A stretch of 64,000 nucleotides of DNA from CAYVQU01 sp964453155 (lineage in GTDB: Bacteria; Chloroflexota; Anaerolineae; Anaerolineales; UBA11858), in assembly GCA_964453155.1 (NCBI GenBank), contig CAYVQU010000006.1, forward strand, positions 6,369 through 70,368. Reading direction: 5' to 3'. The notes beneath the pieces are model-generated. The model ran no database searches. It was not told the origin of the DNA and was given only the letters and a program-made list of their open reading frames with translations. Both the position numbers and the translations under genes were made by a program. Positions 36,163 to 42,797 of this stretch are shown here, one piece after another; position 1 is the first letter of the stretch, and every line of letters begins with the position of its first letter.

Positions 36163-36648
36163 ATGTTCTCTTCCGAGAAACTACAGCAAATTCCTTATTT
36201 TTCAAAATTGAATGAGGAGCAAGTTGAATGTTTGCTGGGGGCTTCCTTGCTGCGCACTGCGAACCGCGGCGAATTTTTATTTCACCGCGGAGATTTTCTC
36301 CACCATTTTTATCTGGTCGAAACAGGGGAATTCGAAATTATTTTTGAATCGCCAAAACTTTCAGTTGAATATGAAAGCCACGGTCAACCGAGTCAACTTG
36401 AGACCGAACAGGTGAGGTTATCTCGAGTCGCACCCGGGCAAATTATGGGCTGGTCGGGATTGGTGCCACCACACCAGGCCACTTCAGGGGGCAGGGCGCT
36501 CCAAACCAGCAAAATAATCGCGTTTGACTGTCAAAAATTGCTCCAATATTTTGAGCAAGACTGCAATTTTGGCTTCCTAATGATGCAAACAGCTGCTCTC
36601 GTAATTGGGCTGCGGCTCCAGGATATTTATAAAGGCGGTGCCGAATGA
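36163..36648 (+). CDS. cyclic-nucleotide-binding domain protein, no DNA-binding domain
   Basis: A 161-residue protein with a Crp-like beta-roll (RGEFLFHRGDFLHHFYLVETGEFEI, residues about 32-56), but no winged-helix effector. The phosphate cassette is poorly kept, so cAMP may not be the ligand. The start at 36163 follows GAGGAGG. It overlaps the next, similar gene by 4 bases (ATGA). Such pairs sometimes modulate partner proteins; function is unknown. Confidence 0.7.
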   Translation: MFSSEKLQQIPYFSKLNEEQVECLLGASLLRTANRGEFLFHRGDFLHHFYLVETGEFEIIFESPKLSVEYESHGQPSQLETEQVRLSRVAPGQIMGWSGLVPPHQATSGGRALQTSKIIAFDCQKLLQYFEQDCNFGFLMMQTAALVIGLRLQDIYKGGAE

Positions 36649-37094
36649 TTACGCCCGAACTGATCAATCGCTATCCTTTTTTCGCAGACCTAGAACTCCA
36701 TCAACTCGAGGCCTTGGCTCGAGTTGCAGAGGGGATTACGGCTGAAACCGGAGAAATGATCTTCAAAGAGGGGACTGAACTGCGGTATTTCTACATTGTG
36801 GTGGAAGGTGCGGTGGGGATTGTGCTCGAAAAAGAGGGGAAACCAGATACGGTCATCAGCGCAGTCGGACCCGGGCATGTCTTTGCCTGGTCAGCGTTGG
36901 TCCCACCCCATCTAGCAACTGCCAGTGCCAAAGCATTAACCCCGTGTTGGTTAATCACGTTTGACCGTAAAAAACTCATCCATGAATTCCAGAAAGACTG
37001 CCGCTTTGGCTACCGGATGATGGAAAAAATCGTCCAAATCAGTCGTGACCGGCTGTTGGATGCCCGGTTGGAGTCGCTGGTTTTCATGGCGTAA
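36645..37094 (+). CDS. second cyclic-nucleotide-binding domain protein
   Basis: A 149-residue beta-roll protein, again lacking a DNA-binding region. It has ETGEMIFKEGTELRYFYIVVEGAVGIV (about 35-61) and GHVFAWSALVPPH, close to its neighbour's GQIMGWSGLVPPH. The two are tandem paralogues. ATGA overlap shows coupled translation. The ligand and role are unknown. Their place after the hydrogenase protease suggests a link with redox control. Confidence 0.7.
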   Translation: MITPELINRYPFFADLELHQLEALARVAEGITAETGEMIFKEGTELRYFYIVVEGAVGIVLEKEGKPDTVISAVGPGHVFAWSALVPPHLATASAKALTPCWLITFDRKKLIHEFQKDCRFGYRMMEKIVQISRDRLLDARLESLVFMA

Positions 37095-37414
37095 CTTCAA
37101 ACCGCATCATTTGAATGTGGGTTAATCTAACCAAATTTGGTAATCCTCGGTTCTCTAATGAATGGGGATTAAATGACATGATCTATAAAAAATTCAGAAG
37201 GGTGGCATTTGTTTCTGTTTAAACACGAGAAATGAAAATTTTTTTCCGAAAAAACCATCAAACTCAATAACTAGTTCAGTTTTCGCAATCAATCAGGCTT
37301 CCCAATTGAATACTAATGACATTTATCGTCATGAATTATGACGATATTTTATTGGAATTAGAATATCATTAAATTGAATAAATAGTTTTTGTTTCTGCTT
37401 TTAGGAGCGTTTTT
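37095..37414. other. 320-bp AT-rich region upstream of the bc-complex genes
   Basis: No gene is seen. The main feature is the dyad ATCGTCAT (37325-37332) / ATGACGAT (37338-37345), with a further GAC...GTC half just upstream. It lies about 70 bp before the cytochrome b start, a suitable place for an operator. The rest is AT-rich and may hold the promoter. Confidence 0.45.
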
Positions 37415-38431
37415 ATGAAAAATCTCCCCCGCCGAATAATTATTATCGGCATATTTTTCGTCATTTTGGCGGCCTGGGCCGGATTCACATCGCGACAGGT
37501 TACCGCCAGCGAAAAACCACTACCACCCGATCACCCGGAATGGGCTGCGGCAGATTTAACCACAGACACCCTGGAATCCGCCGTTGCGCTCCCAGCCGCA
37601 GCACTACCCCCTCCCGCGAAACAAGATCCCTGTCTGCACTGCCACATCAAAGGGGAAGAAACCGGCATGTGGACGCCCCTGGCCCGGTGGGTGGTTTTCC
37701 TAACCATGGTGGGTGTTTTTGGGTTTGGCATTCTCCGCACATCCAGTGCCTTCCGCAAACGGATGCCGTGGAAACCGATTCCAGAACGAGTCGGTGATTG
37801 GTTAGAAGAACGGCTCCAATATAAAGAACCCCTATCCAAGGTTTTGGATAAACCTGTCCCCGAGTGGCAGCGGCGGTGGTGGTACTGTTTGGGCGGTCTG
37901 ACATTTTTCTTCTTCGTCGTTCAAGGGATTACGGGAATTATGTTGGCGTTCTACTATAAACCTACGCCCGAAGCCGCCTATGCCAGCATTCAGTTCATCG
38001 AAACTCAGGTTTATTTTGGCCGGGCTATCCGCATGATCCATCACTGGTCGGCGAATGGGATGGTTTTGATGTGTTTTGCCCATATGCTGCGAGTGTTCAT
38101 CACGGGAGCTTACAAAAATCCCCGCGAACTTAACTGGGTAACCGGTGTGACACTGTTTGTGATGACATTGGCCTTTGGCTTTACCGGCTACCTGCTCCCT
38201 TGGGATCAACGGGCCTATTGGGCCACCACTGTCGGCTCAGAAATTGCAGGTGGAATTCCAGTGATCGGCAATCTGGCCCTGGTCTTCCTGCGAGTTGGTT
38301 GGGATATCACTGCCCTGACCCTGAGTCGGTTTTATGCCCTCCATGTCCTGATCATCCCACTGATCACCGTAGCCATGATGGGGGCTCATTTCATCATGAT
38401 CCGACGACAAGGAATTATGAAACCGCTATAA
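37415..38431 (+). CDS. petB: cytochrome b (N-terminal, b6-type) with CxxCH-bearing extension
   Basis: Cytochrome b subunit of a bc/b6f-type complex oxidising quinol. Residues 115-338 are the four-helix b domain, with bis-His pairs in MIHHWSANGMVLMCFAHMLRVF (two His 14 apart) and LHVLIIP. The first 110 residues are unusual: a signal/anchor helix (7-25), a Pro-rich stretch, the heme c motif CLHCH (73-77) and another helix. The extra heme is inferred from the motif only. The start follows GGAG. It is followed by subunit IV and Rieske. Confidence 0.88.
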   Translation: MKNLPRRIIIIGIFFVILAAWAGFTSRQVTASEKPLPPDHPEWAAADLTTDTLESAVALPAAALPPPAKQDPCLHCHIKGEETGMWTPLARWVVFLTMVGVFGFGILRTSSAFRKRMPWKPIPERVGDWLEERLQYKEPLSKVLDKPVPEWQRRWWYCLGGLTFFFFVVQGITGIMLAFYYKPTPEAAYASIQFIETQVYFGRAIRMIHHWSANGMVLMCFAHMLRVFITGAYKNPRELNWVTGVTLFVMTLAFGFTGYLLPWDQRAYWATTVGSEIAGGIPVIGNLALVFLRVGWDITALTLSRFYALHVLIIPLITVAMMGAHFIMIRRQGIMKPL

Positions 38432-38495
38432 AGGTGGCTGGATAATTAGATACCCGTTATCTGGTAACTATTCACCTACTCCGCAGGAGTTTTCT

Positions 38496-38900
38496 ATGAC
38501 TGAAGAAAAATCACATTTAGACGAACGCACGGTCCCCTTCTGGCCCGATCACCTGCTCTATGAGGCCAAAGTGGCACTGTGGTTTGGGATTGGATTGATC
38601 ATTATCGGTATCGTAGGGTTGTTTATCCCGGTAGGCTTAGGTGATCCTGCTGATCCAATAGTTACGCCCGAACACACCAAGCCGGAGTGGTATTTTCTGG
38701 CATTGTTCCAATTATTAAAGTATTTACCTAAAACGATTGGAGCGGTCTTACCCGTCTTATTGGTCTTATTGGTGACGTTTTGGCCGTTTTTGGATAACAA
38801 ACAGGACCGATCCAAGCTGACTACACGCAACCGATTAATCGCTACGGCGGTAATGGTAGTCATAATCATTATTTTGACAATTCTTGGGGAGGTGACCTGA
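38496..38900 (+). CDS. petD: cytochrome b subunit IV (C-terminal b domain, PetD-type)
   Basis: A 134-residue protein carrying the quinol-site PEWY motif (HTKPEWYFLALFQLLKYLP, about 62-80) and two or three membrane helices. It supplies the C-terminal part of split cytochrome b. AGGAG precedes the ATG. It overlaps the Rieske gene by one base (TGATG). The split b layout resembles b6f-type and Firmicute/Chloroflexota complexes. Confidence 0.87.
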   Translation: MTEEKSHLDERTVPFWPDHLLYEAKVALWFGIGLIIIGIVGLFIPVGLGDPADPIVTPEHTKPEWYFLALFQLLKYLPKTIGAVLPVLLVLLVTFWPFLDNKQDRSKLTTRNRLIATAVMVVIIIILTILGEVT

Positions 38901-39343
38901 TGGCTAAAAAATTCACCCGCCGCGAATTCTTGAAACTCACTAATCGGATTTTAGCCGCGACTGGTCTAACAGCCCTCCTCGGTCCCGTAGTAGCCTACTT
39001 TTATCCCCCTAATTTGGAGGAAACGCCCTCCGATCCAGTTTTGGTCGCCCCAGAAAACGAGTTAGCGGTGGGAGAAAGCAAAACCGTAAAATTTGGGCGC
39101 TATCCAGCCATCGTAATCAATACTGACGGGGGCCTAAAAGCATATTCGGCGGTTTGCACGCACTTTGCCTGCATCGTGATGTGGGAACCGGAGGAAAATT
39201 GGATCGCCTGTCCTTGTCACGCTGGATTTTTTAATGTGGATAATGGATCAGTCATCTCCGGTCCCCCTCCGACGGGACTGGCTCATCTCGAAACCGAAAT
39301 CGTTGACGGCAATATTTATGTGAAAGCGGGAGGTGAGGCGTGA
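38900..39343 (+). CDS. Rieske [2Fe-2S] protein
   Basis: A 147-residue Rieske subunit. The N-terminus has KFTRREFLKLTNRILAATG, a twin-arginine-type signal-anchor. The cluster motifs are CTHFACIV (near 81-88) and CPCHAGFF (about 103-110). It transfers electrons from quinol to a cytochrome c. GGAGGTGA lies just before the ATG. It overlaps the next gene by 4 bases (GTGA). Confidence 0.92.
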   Translation: MAKKFTRREFLKLTNRILAATGLTALLGPVVAYFYPPNLEETPSDPVLVAPENELAVGESKTVKFGRYPAIVINTDGGLKAYSAVCTHFACIVMWEPEENWIACPCHAGFFNVDNGSVISGPPPTGLAHLETEIVDGNIYVKAGGEA

Positions 39344-41250
39344 GTGAGAATAGTGGGAAGTGGATAGTGGGCAGTGGGAAGTGGGCGGTTGATTGGGCTG
39401 TGATTTGGGACAATATCAAGGAACTGGTGATTCACGCGGTTGGGCAGGTGCGGATTTGGAAGAATATATATGGGGGGATCATGCACTTCCTGATTTTCTG
39501 GGGAGTCCTGATTCAGGTCGTGGGTACGGCGATCAATATCCAACAGATGGCGCTATTTACCCCCTGGGCACTCACCTGGCCCCGAGAAAGCTTTTACCTG
39601 ACGTATGAATTTTTGATGGATTTGGCCGGGGTTTTCATCCTGGTGGGGATCATCATGGCGTTTGTGCGCCGGTTGATCACCAAACCAACACATTTGGGAT
39701 CAAAATGGGATGATTATTACGTCCTGACGATGTTTTTGCTGATCGCTATCGCCGGATTCTTCAATGAATCAATGCGTCTGATATCGGTCAATCCCCAGTG
39801 GCGAGAAATATCATTCTTTGGCAATCTAGTCGCCAGTGGGCTGGAGGGCATGGGGGTTACGCAGCAAGTCGCGTTCCGCCTGCAGCCTGTCTTTTTATTC
39901 CTTCACATGGGATTGGCTATCACCCTGACGATCAGCCTGCCCTTCACCAAACTGCGCCATTTGGTGATGACTCCGTGGAACATCATCCGCCGCCCGCGCC
40001 GAGAGATGGGCGCCCTGGAAAAAATTGAAGATATCGAAGAGACCGAGATTTTGGGCCGCACCCAAATCAATGAATTTGCCCCTCAACAATTACTCTCTTT
40101 CGAAGCCTGTCTTGACTGTGGGCGCTGCGAGGAAGTCTGTCCAGCCACGATGGCCGGGATGAATTATTCCCCGCGAACGCTGATCCAGTCGTTACGCGGT
40201 TTTTTCGCCGAGGAACTGATCCAACCCAATGGTAATGGACATAAAGAACTTAATGCCGACTCAGTTGGGGAAGATTTATGGGGCTGCACGACTTGTGGGG
40301 CCTGCCTGACCCGCTGCCCAGCCTTGATCAACCCGCCGGAGCAAGTCGTTGAGTTACGTCGGGCACAAGTCTTGATGACAGGCCAAATGTCCAAGCAGGT
40401 TGGCGATACCCTGCGAAACTTCGAACGGCAGGGCAATCCGTGGGGAATGCCGCCGGAAAACCGGTTAGCATGGGCGGAGGGAATGAATGTCCGCGAGCTG
40501 GCTCCTGGTGACGAGGTCGATGTACTCCTGTATATTGGCTGCGCGGGCGCCTACGATGACCGCAACAAAAATGTCACCCAATCTTTCGTGCGGCTGCTCC
40601 AAAAAGCGGCGGTTGATTTTGGGGTTTTGGGTTTCGATGAGATGTGCTGCGGCGAAACGGCCCGACGGATGGGACACGAATATATTTTCCAGGTCTTTGC
40701 TGAGCAAAACATTGAAATATTTGAATCCGTCAAATTCAATCGAATCGTCACCCAATGTCCGCACTGCTTTAACACGCTGAAGAATGAGTATCCCCAGATG
40801 GGAGGCGAGTATGAAGTGCTGCACTACGCCGAGTTTTTGAATGATTTGAGAGCAAACGGAAATTTAGGGGAGTGGGGACAGGGGAGCAAGGAGGCCGGGG
40901 AAAAACTAGCCTACCACGATTCGTGTTACTTGGGTCGGTATAATAATCTCTTCGAGGCCCCGCGGGAATTGTTAGATGCCGCCGGAGCAAATCGGACTGA
41001 ATTTAAACGACACGGTGAGAATAGTTTTTGCTGCGGAGCTGGGGGCGGTGGGATGTGGATTGAGGTCGATCCGGACACTCGCATCAACCAGAACCGGTTG
41101 GAGCAAGCTTTGGCGGCCAAGGCAAAAACCGTTGCGACCGCCTGTCCATACTGCCTGATCATGTTTGATGACGCGGTACGATCAAAGGGTGTTGGGGAGG
41201 AGATTCAGATACTGGATATCGCCGAAGTTTTAGAAAGGCACTTAGACTGA
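39340..41250 (+). CDS. membrane CCG-family Fe-S oxidoreductase linked to the bc complex
   Basis: A 636-residue NarI-like membrane domain followed by CLDCGRCEEVCP (about 260) and CTTCGACLTRCP (about 320) and two CCG domains. Unlike the Etf-linked paralogue at 23094, the cysteines are all kept: IGCAG, EMCCGE, CPHCFN in the first; DSCYLG, FCCGAGG, CPYCLI in the second. It has its own GTG start overlapping the Rieske stop, with GGAGGTGAGGC upstream. It likely exchanges electrons between a soluble donor and quinone. The first codons are minirepeat DNA (SGKW twice). Confidence 0.85.
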   Translation: MSENSGKWIVGSGKWAVDWAVIWDNIKELVIHAVGQVRIWKNIYGGIMHFLIFWGVLIQVVGTAINIQQMALFTPWALTWPRESFYLTYEFLMDLAGVFILVGIIMAFVRRLITKPTHLGSKWDDYYVLTMFLLIAIAGFFNESMRLISVNPQWREISFFGNLVASGLEGMGVTQQVAFRLQPVFLFLHMGLAITLTISLPFTKLRHLVMTPWNIIRRPRREMGALEKIEDIEETEILGRTQINEFAPQQLLSFEACLDCGRCEEVCPATMAGMNYSPRTLIQSLRGFFAEELIQPNGNGHKELNADSVGEDLWGCTTCGACLTRCPALINPPEQVVELRRAQVLMTGQMSKQVGDTLRNFERQGNPWGMPPENRLAWAEGMNVRELAPGDEVDVLLYIGCAGAYDDRNKNVTQSFVRLLQKAAVDFGVLGFDEMCCGETARRMGHEYIFQVFAEQNIEIFESVKFNRIVTQCPHCFNTLKNEYPQMGGEYEVLHYAEFLNDLRANGNLGEWGQGSKEAGEKLAYHDSCYLGRYNNLFEAPRELLDAAGANRTEFKRHGENSFCCGAGGGGMWIEVDPDTRINQNRLEQALAAKAKTVATACPYCLIMFDDAVRSKGVGEEIQILDIAEVLERHLD

Positions 41251-41273
41251 GTGTTTGGCAACCACAAATATTT

Positions 41274-41307
41274 CTCCCGAAGGTATTAAGCCTTCGGGAG
41301 TTTTTTT
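41274..41307 (+). terminator. rho-independent terminator of the bc-complex operon
   Basis: CTCCCGAAGG and CCTTCGGGAG form a 10-bp stem with a 7-base loop and seven T, 24 bases after the stop. Confidence 0.93.
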
Positions 41308-41352
41308 AGACGAAGATATTCCGCACATTGTTGAAAAAAGTGTGAGTACCCC

Positions 41353-41450
41353 AGACCCCAGGGGTTTTCAAAAACAACATTACACCCCCAAGCTGTGATG
41401 CTATTGACAGATTTCGATCATAGAGTGTTCCCCGGAAACCCCTGGGGTCT
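41353..41450. repeat. AGACCCCAGGGGTTT inverted pair, copy 1
   Basis: AGACCCCAGGGGTTT (41353-41367) and AAACCCCTGGGGTCT (41436-41450) are perfect inverted 15-mers with 68 bases between them. Each arm itself contains CCCCAGGGG-like symmetry. It lies between convergent genes. The same pair occurs at 47529-47593. Confidence 0.75.
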
Positions 41451-41479
41451 CCGATTTTACACTGTAATAATAATCAAAC

Positions 41480-41815
41480 TTATGAAAACACCTGATCGTC
41501 AAAATAATATCCCCGGCCACGACAATTTTTCACATATCTGGGATTGGCAGGATCCGGCTCGATTTTCCGGCGCAGACGAGCAATATTGATGCGTAATAAT
41601 TCAGGATAATCATACCCAGACCCCCAAACTGCGGCCAATAATTCATCATTCGATATGGGTTTCCCAGGCCTTTCAAGTAAACGCCCCAACAAGCGGAACT
41701 CAGTCGGCGTTAGTTTAGATTCTTTCCCAACGATCGTTACAGTCTGATTTTTCACATCTACCAAGACTGCGCTCATCATTGGAATATTGTGTTGCATTTC
41801 TGACACATTCATCAT
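41480..41815 (-). CDS. stand-alone OmpR/PhoB-type winged-helix protein
   Basis: A 111-residue protein with the transcriptional regulatory C-terminal domain only. KLTPTEFRLLGRLLERPGKP, NDELLAAVWG and INIARLRRKIEPDP (about 85-98) fit the DNA-recognition helix of the family. There is no receiver domain. The start at 41815 has AGGAGGGATACC upstream. A second in-frame ATG at 41860 also has AGGAG, so two forms are possible. Its targets are unknown; the nearby molybdenum-enzyme genes are candidates. Confidence 0.78.
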   Translation of the reverse strand: MMNVSEMQHNIPMMSAVLVDVKNQTVTIVGKESKLTPTEFRLLGRLLERPGKPISNDELLAAVWGSGYDYPELLRINIARLRRKIEPDPANPRYVKNCRGRGYYFDDQVFS

Positions 41816-42097
41816 GGTATCCCTCCTAAAACTACTATTTGGCAACATTGAAATCGTCATTTTTCTCCTATCTAAAAGTATCTCATCGATAAGACCAATA
41901 TTAGACTGGTTATTCAGTTGAGCAATATTTTTTTAAAGAATCATACGAACCATATGGGATCAAAAAAAACAGTGATGAGGCTAAAAGGGTCATTCGCAAC
42001 TAGGGCGCGCGAACAACCCCGTTCTACCTTACCATTTTTAATTTTGGCATATATTGGGTTCGATTGAAATACGTAAAATTACGGTATTGGGGGATTG

Positions 42098-42133
42098 GTT
42101 CGTTTGTTGGATAGTTGGTTGGTTACGACGAAC
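42098..42133. repeat. TTGG-rich minirepeat hairpin
   Basis: GTTCGT (42098-42103) and ACGAAC (42128-42133) enclose TTGTTGGATAGTTGGTTGGT, a short tandem TTGG/GTTGG array. It lies just after the NarL-type gene. Similar arrays of other sequences occur in several intergenic gaps. Confidence 0.4.
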
Positions 42134-42140
42134 GGTGGGA

Positions 42141-42797
42141 CTATTTCATTCCCGGCGGTTGAATCCCTCTTTCAATAGCAAACCGCACCAATTCGGCAGT
42201 AGATCTGAACCGCAGCTTCTTCATCAGATTAGCCCGGTGCATTTCTACAGTTCGGGGACTAAGCGAGAGACGTTGCGCAATCTGCCGGTTGGTCAGGCCT
42301 TCAGTAACCAAATATAAGATCTGTTGCTCGCGGAAAGTTAGGGTCTTCTGGCGCGCGGACGAATCTTTGATTGCTAATTGTTGATAGTTTTCAAGTAGAT
42401 TTTCCGATAGAGGCGGGCTGAGATATTTTCGTCCTTGCAGAACAGCATTTATGGCTGCAATTAAATCTGAGGAGGCTGAGCGTTTTAGCACATAGGCTTG
42501 GGCTCCTGCCTGAAGGGCCTCGGCCACATAGGCTTCTGTAGCGTGCATAGACAGGATGATCACTTGGGTCCGCACAGCCGCGCGTTGAATCTGGCGGGCA
42601 ATTTCCAAACCGCCGATTCCCGGAAGCACCAAATCAAGTATGATGAGCGCGGGTTCATATTTTTTAACTAGGGGCAAGACGGCCAAACCGTCTCCGGTTT
42701 CAGCGATTATTTCCAAAGCAGGTTGGGCACTAATCACCCCCCTAAGACCATCCCTAACGATGGGATGGTCATCTGCCAAAATGATTTTAACGCTCAT
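42141..42797 (-). CDS. NarL/FixJ-family response regulator
   Basis: 218 residues: receiver with ADDHPIVRDG (about 8-17), phospho-Asp in LIILDLVLPG (near 55) and Lys in AYVLKRS, then a LuxR-type helix-turn-helix (TFREQQILYLVTEGLTNRQI, SPRTVEMHRANLMKKL). The start at 42797 lies 11 bases inside the kinase 3' end, the usual coupling. It is the cognate output for the sensor kinase upstream and probably controls the molybdenum-enzyme genes or nearby operons. Confidence 0.9.
   Translation of the reverse strand: MSVKIILADDHPIVRDGLRGVISAQPALEIIAETGDGLAVLPLVKKYEPALIILDLVLPGIGGLEIARQIQRAAVRTQVIILSMHATEAYVAEALQAGAQAYVLKRSASSDLIAAINAVLQGRKYLSPPLSENLLENYQQLAIKDSSARQKTLTFREQQILYLVTEGLTNRQIAQRLSLSPRTVEMHRANLMKKLRFRSTAELVRFAIERGIQPPGMK

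Noticed and set aside
37095..37414. A seventh double-hairpin repeat near the bc complex
   Set aside because: Short AAACCGCATCA and CCAAATTTGG segments occur after the cyclic-nucleotide gene, but pairing arms in the right order are lacking.
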